A program made the translations under genes and the position numbers. The notes below the pieces were generated by a model that did not search any database, was not told the DNA's origin, and saw only the letters and a program-made list of their open reading frames with translations. Below are positions 20,761-31,631 of a DNA stretch of 64,000 bases, in pieces; positions within the stretch are counted from its first letter, which is position 1, and each line of letters starts with the position of its first letter. Source of the stretch: Isoetes taiwanensis (Eukaryota > Streptophyta > Lycopodiopsida > Isoetales > Isoetaceae); contig JAJEKV010000034.1 in assembly GCA_021234155.1 (NCBI GenBank), positions 6,244,028 through 6,308,027 on the forward strand. Direction: 5' to 3'.

Positions 20761-23700
20761 AAGCAGCTTTGCTTCAGGTGCTTCCAGCCAGGCCATAGGA
20801 CAGCAAACTGCCCCTACGGCATGAGTGCAGCACTAGCGGAGTTGGGAGATTGGGACACTCTGTCTGACGACGACGGCGAGGAAGGCCGCGACTACATTCA
20901 GGGTGAGTGTCATATCTTTGCTGCAATAGATACAGAGCAAGCAGAGAGCCAGTATAAGGTAATTTCCACAGTAGGGAAGGCCAAGGCCAAGTCATTCATA
21001 GTCCTGATAGACTCGGGAAGTAGCCATAACTTTGCATCCCCCAGAATGGTTCAAATGTTGAAGTTGAAACCATTAAAGTCAAAGCCAAGGCCCGTTGTCT
21101 TCGCAAGTGGAGCAGTAAGGCAGACAGCAGGCAAGAGAATCAACTTCGACATCGACTTGCCAGGGATTAATATCCAGATGGGGGCAGAGGTAATGGGCAT
21201 TGGCAAATACGACTTGATCATAGGTATGGAGTACCTTGGACCAGCAGGGGCCATCATTGATTGTGGAAAGCGGAAGGTGACCTTCCCAACACCCGACGGC
21301 AAGATCATTGAGATCACAGGTAAAGAAGTTGTTCCCATCATGCAGTGTATGTCTTCTAAACGGCTGTTCAAGTGCATCAAGAGTGAGCGGGTGGCATACA
21401 TCTTCAAACTTGAGATTGAGGAGCCGGAGTCAGAAGAAAGTAAAGAAGACAAAGTGCTCAATAAGTTGCCCAAGCAGATAGCTAGTTTGATCACAAAGTT
21501 CCACGAGCTTTTCCCGGATGAGATCAAGCAGCTCCCTCCTTATAGGGGAGTTGAGTGCGAGATAGCACTCGAACCGGGAACAAAGCCGACAAGCAAGGCT
21601 CCATATAGAATGACAACGCAGGAGTTGTCGGAGCTAAAGAAGCAGTTGCAGGAGCTGCTCGACCTAGGTTTCATTAGACCTAGTGTCTCGCCATTTGGAG
21701 CGCCCATTCTCTTCGTTAAGAAGAAGGATGGTAGTTTAAGGATGTGCATAGACTATAGGCAGTTGAATAAGCACACCATTAAGAACAAGTATGCACTCCC
21801 AAGATCAGATGACTTGATGGATCAGCTTCAAGGAGCAAGAATCTTCTCCAAAATTGACTTAAGGTCAGGCTATCACCAGATCCGGATAAAGGAGGAAGAT
21901 ATCCATAAAACCGCCTTCAGGACACGGTATGGGCATTATGAGTTCACGGTGATGCCTTTCGGCTTATCAAATGCCCCTGCGACGTTCATGAGGCTCATGA
22001 ACGATATCTTCAGGGAGTTCCTAGACACCTTTGTGATTGTTTTCTTTGATGACATTTTGGTGTATAGCAGATCCCTCGAAGAGCATGCCCAACACTTGAG
22101 AAGAGTGCTGGAGAAATTGAAGAGGCACCAGTTGTACGCCAAGTTGTCGAAGTGCCACTTCGCCACGGAGAAGGTGGAATACCTTGGTCATGTGATCTCA
22201 GCAGAAGGCATTTCGACGGACCCCGCCAAGATTGAAGCAGTGATTCAGTGGCCGGCACCGAAGAATGTTCATGAAGTCAGGAGCTTTCTCGGTCTAGCAG
22301 GGTATTATAGGAAGTTCGTAAAGAACTTTGCTAAGATAGCGGCCCCGCTAACAGACCTGACGAGGGCAGAGAAGGTGAAAGATTGGGCAGAGCATTGGCA
22401 CAGGAAAGCCCAAAAGGGGTTTGAACTGTTGAAAGAAGCCCTGACGACAGCCCCTGTCCTGACCCTGCCGGACCCGGAGAAAGACAATAAGCTTGTAGCA
22501 ACAGATGCGAGTAAGATAGCTACAGGTGCGGTGCTTATGCAAGAAGAGCGTGTGGTAGCGTATGACTCCAGAAAGATGAACGACGCCGAAACGCGCTATC
22601 CCACGCATGATCAGGAATTGCTTGCGGTTGTCAGGGCATTAAGAATATGGAGGCACTACCTTTTGGGAAGGAAGTTCCAATTGGATACCGACCATCAGAG
22701 CCTCCAGTATGTATTCACGCAACCACACCTCAATCTGAGGCAGCGGAGGTGGATGGAGTTCCTCGAGGAATATGACTTTGAGATAGTCTACAAGCCGGGG
22801 AAACTCAATGTGGTAGCGGATGCGTTTTCAAGGCACCCCCTGACAACTAGAGTGCATTGCAATGCAATTTCGACGCTCTCCAGTGACTTTGGTAAGAAGA
22901 TTGAAGAGACCTTGCCAACGGATGTGGATTTCAGAGAAGTATGGGCAAGCCTCTCCAGGGAGGCTAGAACGGATAAGGAGCGGGAAGCCTTCAAGCATTA
23001 TAAGAAGGAAGGCAACCTGTTATATCACAAGAACAAGTTGTGCGTGCCCAAAGCATCAGGTGTAAGGAAATTGATCCTCCATGACACGCACAACAGCCCA
23101 ATAGCTGGCCATGTGGGATTCATGAAAACATATTTCAAGGTACGCAGCAGCTATTATTGGCCAGGAATGAAGAAGCAGGTAGCTCACTACATCAGGGAAT
23201 GTCAGCTATGCCAGCAGAGGAAGGCAGAGCAGCTTCGAATTCCAGGGGCATTAGAGCCATTAGCGGTGCCAAACGCTAAGTGGAAGGTAATCAACATGGA
23301 TTTTATCACAGGGCTCCCAAGGACAGTAAGAGGGAAGGATACCTTGATGGTAGTGGTCGACAAGTTGTCGAAGATGGCACATTTTGTGCCTTGCAGGACC
23401 ACAGATACAGCTATATGGATACAACAAAGCTCTTCACCAAAGAGATCTTCAGGCTTCATGGCATGCCAAGGAAGATTATATCCGATAGGGACCCGAAGTT
23501 CATGAGTGCATTTTGGCAAGACCTCTTCGCGACGATCCAGACCAAGCTATCCATGAGCACGGCATATCATCCTCAGACGGATGGCCAAACGGAGCGGACC
23601 AACAGGATTTTAGAAGACATGCTACGAAACTACGTCTGGAATAAGCAAGGTATGTGGGAAGAGTTTATTCACTTGGTGGAGTTTGCATACAATAGCACCA

Positions 23701-24395
23701 AGCAGGAATCATCCCAAATGTCGCCGTTTATGATTAATTACGGCTATCAGTGCCTAACTCCAGACACTTGGCACAATCCTGTGTCAAAAGTGGAAGTTTC
23801 GCAGCAGATGTTGGCCGATATGCAGCAGCTTGTGGAAGAAGTTCGAGGGTATCTGCTAGCAGCAAGAAGTCGACAAAAGAGCATCGCCGACAAGCATCGA
23901 ACAGTCAGAGAGTTCAAAGTTGGAGACGATGTTTGGCTCAAGATCAAAGTGAAGCAGGCGAAGCTCAGGATCGGAAATTGTAAGAAGCTTGCTCCAAGGT
24001 GGGCTGGACCTTTCAGAATAGTCGAGAGAGTAGGTAATCAAGCCTACAAGCTAGACTTGCCAGCACACCTAAAGATTCATAAGGTCTTCCACGTGAGTTT
24101 GTTGAAGAAACACACTCCAAACCCAGATGAAGTCTTGGACACTCCAACGTTGTTGGAAATGACGGAGGAGCAGCTGGAAATAGTTCCAGAATTGATTCTT
24201 GATAAAGCTTTCAAGAAAACGAGGAGATCAGAATTCCTCCAGTATTTGGTCAAGTGGAAGCACTTGCCAGTGGAAGATACGACATGGGTACTTAAGAAAG
24301 ATTTAGTAAAGCAGTACCCACAGTTTATGGAGCAATGGGACGGCAAGGTCATCTCCGAAGAAATCGGCTCAGGCATGTCGATTTGTGTAGATTAA
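20662..24395 (+). pseudogene. chromovirus (Ty3) pol with chromodomain, one frameshift
   Basis: The first frame (20,662-23,505) reads as follows: zinc knuckle [14 protein letters not shown] (residues 37-50), aspartic protease [10 protein letters not shown] (Asp117), RT with [19 protein letters not shown] and catalytic FFDD (461-464), RNase H with D615 (ATDAS), E652, D676 (TDH) and D720, then the integrase zinc-binding part ([16 protein letters not shown]) and the first catalytic Asp (NMDFITGLP). A frameshift near 23,410 moves the rest to the frame ending at 24,395: SDRDPKF (second Asp), GQTERTNR (catalytic Glu), then LPAHLKIHKVFHVSLLKKH and a chromodomain-like end (FLQYLVKWKHLPVEDTTWV). Chromodomains steer such integrases to modified H3 in heterochromatin. 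All active-site residues are present, so only the frame breaks disable it. Confidence 0.93.
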
Positions 24396-25216
24396 TTCTA
24401 TGTATAGTTAAGATTAATCTACGCATGCAACCTATGCTAGATATGGGTCGCATGCGTTGTTACCGATGATGGGACCACTATGGTGATCTCTAGGGTGTGG
24501 TGTAATGTCAATGTAGGCATGCCCGCGTTTTCGCTTGGGCGAGTGAAAGGTAGATTAGAAAGTCTACTTCTGTCCCACGGAAGTAGACGACCTCGAGAGA
24601 AAGGAGGTCATTAAGGAATGCATTGATAGGAAAGGCACCTTTAGCCCCATATATGCTTTGATAGGAGGAACTCATCCTTCACTCCCCCCACGCGGGAAGG
24701 ATATCCTCCACGCTGGGCAACTAGAGGTGTAGGCATGAGCGGCATATAGGCATATAGGCGCTGTCTCCTCGGCCATTATGGAAGATTCATCCTCTTCCTA
24801 CGCCGGGAGATTAGCCATGCATCCACGTAGATAGGTGGGGTGGTCACCATATAACCAAAATTTTTATTAATAATTAAATGGTGCTAATGTAGTGTCGACC
24901 TGCAGGCCAATAGAGCGCTCCGGAGGGCAAGGAGGTCGAGCTACGAAGACTTGCAACACAAATTTTGTTGGAATGTGTTGCAAGGAATGAAGAGTACCTC
25001 GGAAGTTAATTTTAATTTTGATAAACTTAATTGTCATGATGAGTGAATTATCGAGTAACCTATTTTAATGATGTTGTGAATTGATAAGTTATTTCATAAT
25101 ATAATGGCGGATAACATCCTAAAAATATTACCTTAAGGTATAAATGTGTAAGTATTATAGTAGTTATCGTATGTATCAGGTTGATTGCAGGTTAGGACGA
25201 CCCCAAGGTGGGGAGA
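24396..25216 (+). other. chromovirus 3' non-coding region
   Basis: No coding frame. It contains CGATGATGGGAC at about 24,463, the motif that recurs about every 100 bp in the related remnants at 39.4-39.8 kb. Near 24,900 there is GCAGGCCAATAGAG, also with a counterpart in those remnants (39,957 region). It ends in a first purine block, AAGGTGGGGAGA, at 25,205-25,216. Confidence 0.55.
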
Positions 25217-26926
25217 CCCACGATCTTGGTTCGGGAAATTCCCCGGAATAAGCACAAGCTACCGTATAAAATGCAAAAAAGTCGTGTTACCAAAAAGTTC
25301 GTCGGATCCACTCCCGAGAAAAAAATTACCTTTTTAGGAAAAGAGACGTGGGACATTTTAAGAGGCGGAAATTTGACAATGCCTAATTTTCTTTATCGGA
25401 TCCTTTAATTCCGCTTTTAGGTTTTGCCTAAGATTTTTTACGGTTTATTTTTGTTCATACTTACAGAGGACGGCGTTAATAGGGCGGCCAGCTACTGCTC
25501 CTCCGTCCAAGATTAGCTCATTACCTCTGCTTCTCCCTCTGTTTTCTTATTTTTCCATCACGGTGGGCGGCTTACAGATGCAGGAGAAGGGAGGAGGAAG
25601 CAAGGATTGAAGGTGCGAGAAGATGCAGGTGGTGATCTTTGAAGGCTAGAATATGTATGCAGTGTGGTCTACCACTGCCATTGGTTTCTAGAATTTGCGC
25701 TGCTGCTAAAGGGGAGGCCAGGTCTATTTTTTTACTCTCTTATGCCCAGATAAATTCGATGCAATGGCTTCCAGCATTACAGAAGGTGCCTCCGATTTTA
25801 TTGTATCTTATATTGGTTTAATCTGTTTACTAATGCAGTGAGAGGAACCGATTGATTTTGCAAGGGAAATCTCAAGTTCTAATGTGAGGTCAGCAACTCA
25901 TGTTCTTCTAGGAATGCCATGTTTTGGATCTGCTGCAAAAGCTCGACCAGAAATGTTTATTGGTTTTTCTTTTATTGTTTGCTTCTATTTCAAGGTGTAC
26001 CCATGTTTATTGCAGGTGATAGGAGCAGCGGTTTTGCAAAAGAAATCTCAAGTTCTAACAAGAGGAGGTGAGCAACTCATCTTCTTATAGGTCATGCCAT
26101 TGCTTGATGCCTTATTCTGGTTTGGACCCTCTTTAAAAGCTGGACCAGAAATGTTATTGGTATTTCTTCCATTGTTTTTTTCTCTATTTTGCTACATTTT
26201 ATATTAGTGTATCCATGTCTACTGCAGGTGATAGAACAGATCGATTTTGCAAGGGAAATCTCAAGAATTACTAAGAGAAGGTGAGCAACTCATGTTAGTT
26301 TAGTCCTGCCATTTGCTTCAGAATATAAATGCTATGTTCTTCTTTATAAAAGCTTTGTTTTACAATCTGACCATATTTTGAACTTGTGATATTTTCTTGA
26401 ATGGATTTCTAGATATAATTAGATGCCGGTTGTTCCTTTATTGGATGCCTGCTGTTGTTGCAAGATATATACTTATTAATATATGCTATCTATTTTCTTT
26501 AGGTAAATCCAATGGCACCTTGAAAAAAGACATCACATTTTGGAGCTCGAAAAGACAAGAACCAAACATCTATTCTAGAAATGGCTGTATTCCAGCATGA
26601 GGTCGAAGTTACGCAGGACCCATTTGCAGCAACTGTTTTGCTATTAGAGATAAACATGTTTCTCTTATTTCTTGGGGGCATTAATATGTATACTTTACAT
26701 TGAATATATATTCTGATGTGTGGATCTGATTTTAAGTATCAAGTTTGCTTGTTGGTTTATAATTTGTAAGAAACTGTAGGCAAGATTTTAAATTGTAGGA
26801 AATTAGCTTGTTGGTTTTAAAATAAAAGGAAATTGTAGGCAAGAATTAAGGATTAACAGGTTGCTCTACAAAGTACAGGAAATTTTCCTTTAGTAGTCCA
26901 AAAATTTCCCGAACCAAGCCCACGAT
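25217..26926. mobile_element. hAT-like DNA transposon, 1.69 kb, 8-bp TSD
   Basis: The inverted termini CTTGGTTCGGGAAATT (25,225-25,240) and AATTTCCCGAACCAAG (26,903-26,918) are perfect over 16 bp. They are flanked on both sides by the direct repeat CCCACGAT (25,217-25,224 and 26,919-26,926). An 8-bp duplication is typical of hAT elements. No transposase domain (BED finger, RNase-H-like core or dimerisation region) is recognisable, so it is probably non-autonomous. The interior holds three tandem exon-like units at about 25.83-26.29 kb. It sits between two copies of a purine block in the 3' non-coding part of the chromovirus, so it is younger than that element. Confidence 0.75.
25834..26295 (+). 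repeat. three tandem exon-like units (177 and 212 bp spacing)
   Basis: TGCAG at 25,834, 26,011 and 26,223 is followed each time by a similar 45-55 bp segment (GATTTTGCAAGGGAAATCTC in units 1 and 3). Each segment ends at an AG-GT(G/C)AGCAACTCAT donor-like site, then an intron-like stretch with GACCAGAAATGT and a pyrimidine-rich end. This is the pattern of a duplicated exon with its intron. Confidence 0.6.
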
Positions 26927-26947
26927 GCTGCGGACAGCATCATTTCA

Positions 26948-26959
26948 AGGTGGGGAGAA
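26948..26959 (+). promoter_or_regulatory. polypurine tract of the LTR element
   Basis: AAGGTGGGGAGA lies immediately before the LTR start at 26,960, the expected place for plus-strand priming. An identical block lies at 25,205-25,216, before the hAT-like insertion; without the insertion the two would be about 40 bp apart. Confidence 0.65.
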
Positions 26960-28629
26960 TGTGACGTTCCAGGACAGTATATGGTCCCAGGATGTATACT
27001 GTACTGCCTCGTCACGCGTACACGCCACCCCGACTGACGTGTACGCCAACGTGTAGCTAAGTTAGTAGCCCTAGGGGGCAACGTGCAAGGAGTGTGTATT
27101 TATTAATGTGCACATTAAACAATGTGCACATTCACTTAGGTGCACATTTTCCCATATGGCCACTTCATGCCAAGTGGGCCACACCCATAGGTGCAATTAA
27201 TGTGCACATTTTCCAATGTGCACATTCATAAATGTGCACACATTTCCATGTGGGCACATTTGGCCACCTAGCCCTTAAAGGCAAGTGGGCCCATTTCCAA
27301 TTATCCCACATGCCAAAAGGGGATAATTGGAAACCCTAGCTAACCCCCTTGTCTATTTAGGGTGAGAAAACCTAACCTGGCCATTTTTCGTTTCTAGGGT
27401 TTTAGAACTCTGTTTTGGCTGCCTCAACATCCAAAACCACCTCCCAGACGCCGTCTGAGAGAATTGCTTCATTAGTTTCTTTGATTCGAGCATCTCAGCA
27501 AGATGGTCGAGCTCAGGTCAGGAGGAGGAACTCAAGGATCAAGTATTTAGGCAATTTGATAGTCTAAACCCCATTTCAGTCATAGAATCAATAGGTTTAG
27601 CCTCTTAAATTGCCCATAGTAGCCCTCTAGATCTCTAGATAGCAGATTCTAACTAAAGAACCTAACTCTATGATGTAGATTAGATCTAGTTCTTTAGTTC
27701 TCTGTGAAGTATATGGATGATGTATCTCTATGAACTCCTTGTATTGGGAAGGGGGGTAGAGACCTAAAGCTTTGTAGTTGATGCTCCTAGAGTAGCCTCT
27801 CTAGCACCCTGTAGATTCGGCCTGTGCACAAGAGCCACACCTGGTTGTGGGTGAAGGGGCCAGACTGGCTAAGAAGGGGGTTCGTGTTCTGACTCTTGAA
27901 CGATCCCTATGGTGTGTTAGTGCTGCCGGGGATCATTGTGACTAGGTCTAATGGCTTGCCACTGCGTGTGGGCAAGGCATGGGCTCGACACTCGTGAGGT
28001 GGTAGATATGACCTTCCATTGAGTTCAAGTCGAATACGGGCGGTGGCCCTCTAGTCACCTTGAGTCAGCATGTAGATCTCTGGAGGGAGTGATCCCTACA
28101 TGCCCCATCGGAACTGGGGAGATGAAACCCAGGAATAGCCCTCTTGGCTATGCATCCGTGGGCTGATCAGTCCCAACACTATTCAGCCTACTCGCAAAGT
28201 GTGCACGGGAGGGGCGGATGGAGTGGACAACCCTAAGCCATGTTCTTATGCCGACCAAATCCATTGCCATGAATTGCATGCGCCCCTTGAACTCACGGAG
28301 ACCCAAGCCGTCAGTCATCCCTTTGAGTCTGAGCCTTGGGTAGGATTTCCCCTATGCATTGTACTGATCATTGTCTTTTGCAGATGTGACGTGCCACCCA
28401 GAGGGTGGATATATGTGTTGCTCTTATATACTGACATGTATGTTTACGCTTCCGCAGCTAGGTAGGCCCTGAGGGAGACGGGGTACAATGACCCCTTTAC
28501 TCTTCCCACTGGAACCCGTCACGGTTGCAGTGTCATGTGGAGGGCCCTGTATCGGCATGGAGCTGGTATGGGGGAAGAACTCCTGTTTGTATACGGTGAG
28601 TGCGCCGTATGCGAGTAGGGGACGTCACA
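26960..28629 (+). repeat. 3' LTR, 1,670 bp (TGTGACG...CGTCACA)
   Basis: It begins TGTGACG directly after a polypurine tract and ends CGTCACA, giving the TG...CA ends and short inverted termini of an LTR. A TATA-like and promoter-like zone with several AATGTGCACATT palindromes lies in the first 300 bp (U3). The right flank is L1 sequence. No second copy of this LTR is present in the window, so the 5' LTR of the chromovirus block is missing, diverged beyond recognition or further upstream. Assignment to the 16-25 kb element rests on position and strand. Confidence 0.7.
27105..27245. repeat. cluster of AATGTGCACATT palindromes in the LTR
   Basis: Five or six full or partial copies of the 12-bp palindrome AATGTGCACATT occur within about 140 bp of the presumed U3. 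The spacing is uneven. They could be dimeric transcription-factor sites or simple repeat growth. Confidence 0.7.
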
Positions 28630-29222
28630 ATTCCAAAGTGGCGGTGTTGTGGTGGCAAGTGGTCGATAGATGCCTAAGAGTCAATAGGTTGGTCCATAAA
28701 ATTAATAATTGGATTTCAGAGTTCTGTCCTTTATGTAAGCAAAGGGCTGAGAGTATTGAGCATTGTTTCTTTCTTGTGTGAGCGGCTTCGACAAGCATGA
28801 TCTTGGTTGTTAACCCTATTTGGCACGTCTCGATCTAGCTAGCAAGTTCTACTCGCTATCCTGCCTGATGCATGGCATAAATGGTGAAAACAAGAATTTC
28901 ATTTTGCGTCTGATTGGCTTTTATCGTCGATCTAGAAGAGAGCAAGACTATATATCTTTAAGGGCATGGATATTGCAGATGAGATTCTTCTTTAGTGGAC
29001 ACAGCTTATAATTGTTCTTCTCTTGATCAAGAGAAGGAAACACTGATTTGACATACTTACCTTCATATTCATTCTTATGTATAGGCAGGTGGTTGTGCTC
29101 AGTTGGATCAGTTTGTCCGCTGGGGTTATAATCCTGTCTTTGCACTTTATGATGTTATAATTTTGGTTGGTAAATAAAGCTTGTCATCCTTCAAAAAATA
29201 AAAAAATAAAAAAAAATTAATA
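28630..29222 (+). pseudogene. L1-type LINE 3' end with A-rich tail
   Basis: The frame to 28,781 reads WWQVVDRCLRVNRL, then CPLCKQRAESIEHCFFLV, the zinc-binding domain at the end of plant L1 RT proteins (CxxC...H...). Later fragments (ALYDVIILVG) precede an AATAAA-like site and an A-rich tail, AAAATAAAAAAATAAAAAAA, ending near 29,222. Stops interrupt it. The LTR to its left is inserted next to or inside it; the 5' part of this L1 copy is not adjacent. Confidence 0.75.
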
Positions 29223-29223
29223 A

Positions 29224-30415
29224 TTGCAACAGCCAAGGCTTCCCTCATTCACTTGCCAGAGACAAGATGTGGAGATGGCTCCTACTTACAAGTATTTGGG
29301 GATCGAGTTCTCTACTACCACCCACTGGGATGCTGCCATCAGGTTGCGTGTCACAGCGGGTTGGAAAGCACTATATGCCATGCAGAGCAACAACCATAAG
29401 GCAGAGTTGTATGCCCGGGGCCACCATCACACCTGCTTAGGGCCTTGGTTGAGCCGGTTCTCCTGTATGGGGCAGAGATGTGGGGTCTGGTGATATCCCT
29501 CACCACCTGGAATGACCTCGAGCATGTGCAGAAAGACTTCTTGGCACGAGCCCTTGGGGTAAAGTCCACAGTTCCATATCAGATCCTACTCCAGGAGACA
29601 GGTTTTCTACCCCTTCAAAGGGTTGCATTGGAATGCCATATTATTTACTTCCAGAAGGTGGTCGCTATGGGTGATACACGTTTGCCCAACCTTGCTTTGG
29701 CCTTAGCAATGGGTCCTCAATGCCTCAAAGCCTGCTGGAAGGACAAGCAAGCTCAGTGGTTCTCATGTTGGGATGTACAGGCAAACAGATGCGTACATGT
29801 ACGTACAAAGAAGGATCACAATGCACTAAAGCTGTATCTAGATGCTAGTTTCCTTTGCAAGCTCTGGGATGCGGATGCTCTGACACATATTAAGATGGCA
29901 CTTGTGCATCCATTTGCCCATGAAGAAGCGCAGACTTATAGCTTCCATTCGTACGGGTGCACATCGTCTCCGCATTGAGATAGAGCGTTGGGCTTGGAAA
30001 GCACGGGGGGATAGACTTTGTTAGTGTTTCCACTAGGGCGCCATGGAAGAGAAATGTCATGGCCTTTAGATCTGCCCAGCGTTTGCTTATATCTGAGCGC
30101 GGTATGTTCGGTTAGTTGTGCCTGACTAGCCACTGCATGAGTTATTGAATACGGCGCCCGTGGGCTTGTTGGGGTCATACTTCCAGGAGGTTATGGATAT
30201 ACGGACTCAGTTGTGTCCTCTGGGACAGTACTGAATTGTCCTATACAATTGTACAGTGTACCAGCATACTTATTACTGCTAAGATTTTTCCCTCGAAAAC
30301 CCTTCGGGGCGTGGGTTTTTTAATTATGACAGTAATACGCTTGCTGCTCTCTTCTTATTTGGGTTCCATAGGCCAATTGGTCTCCGTGGACAATAAAAAA
30401 ATCTATTCTATTTAT
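29224..30415 (+). mobile_element. 5'-truncated second LINE copy
   Basis: It starts at the equivalent of about 9,936 in the first LINE and follows it to the 3' end. Matching motifs are YKYLGIEFSTTTHWDAA (from 29,284), LLYGAEMWG, the conserved stem-loop CTCGAAAACCCTTCGGGGC (30,290), and a short CTATTC tail at about 30,400. Frameshifts separate 29,224-29,493 from 29,445-29,978. It abuts the A-rich tail of the L1 fragment, suggesting insertion at or just after that tail. Confidence 0.9.
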
Positions 30416-31631
30416 TTTTTAAAAAGAGACCGAAGCTTATTGTTCATTAATTATAGAAAATACGTACATAAGGTAGGTGGTGATTGTCATGCTCCAAAAA
30501 AGATTTTGACAACTAACTATTAAACATGCAAATGCCTCTAGAGTTTTGGTACATCAAAGTTGCATTCCCAATTTCATAAGCCATAGAGTAGGAAAATGTT
30601 GGAGCAAAATATTCAAGTAGCATAGTGTTCCAAAATAACCATGAGCATTGGCTTTTGTAATTTCAAACTATTGTGTTGAAAACATGCAATGAAAATTTGG
30701 TTTGGAAGCAGCATCAAAAATTGTGATAGCATGAAGCAAATGGTTATGTGATTCAATGACAACCATGATCTGCATCATGAAAATACTCCAGATAAAACTG
30801 TTACAAGACCATTAAATGCAAGTGGAAAATGCTACAAATAACCATTAATCTTCTTTAAAAAATCTCTAGAATTTGCAAGACTAAACTTCATTGAAGAAAC
30901 TCTTTAACTGTAGACAGATAGATTTGGTATGAATTTTCAAAATAAGAAAGTTAGTATTACATCTCCTCGGATATTTGATAAACTCTGATCCACTTCACTG
31001 GTTTCTAGACAAATCAACACGGAGTGATAAACCAACAATTTTGCTCACATGGCAATTTTCAAGTAGGATGCTTTATAGTTGTGAAGTTTTCTTATATCTC
31101 TTGTATGTATGCAGGATTTTCAACTATTGTCTTTTACTTTATAGGCTATTATTGAGTATCTGCACAGATTTTGATGATAATATTTTTGGCTTGGTTTATT
31201 TGAAGAATGGCTAACAGCTGTTGTCATATTTTTTAGAAATCTCTTAGTAATGCAGCATGACACATTTTACTGAGTGCATATGGAAGAAATCGAAACATTA
31301 AAGTTGTCTAGCGCTGCAACTACAACTGCTAACCGCCATATAATCTGAGCTATTGTAAGTATACCCATTTAATTTCTTTTGCAATTTTGCATGCATGCCT
31401 TACATCTTTTCAATCTGTGCTCGTATTGCAAGTTCCAACATACATGAGAACATGCTTTTCAAACGACTTCAAATGGAACTTACACGTCTTGAAATGAAAT
31501 TTATACAGAACCTTTGCACGGTCTCTCACTTTTTGAAAATTTGTTCATGTTGATATAGAAAATAAATATTTAATAGGTCTTAGTTTTGCCTCAACATGTT
31601 GTTCATATAATGTAATACTGCAACACCACTT
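30416..31631. other. no recognised gene
   Basis: AT-rich sequence with only short frames and no motif I recognise. It separates the LINE copy from a minus-strand Ty3 remnant. Confidence 0.5.

Noticed and set aside
26960-28629. Matching 5' LTR within 10-17 kb
   Set aside because: I compared the distinctive start (TGTGACGTTCC) and end (GGGGACGTCACA) by eye and found no counterpart; only a computed alignment could exclude a diverged copy.
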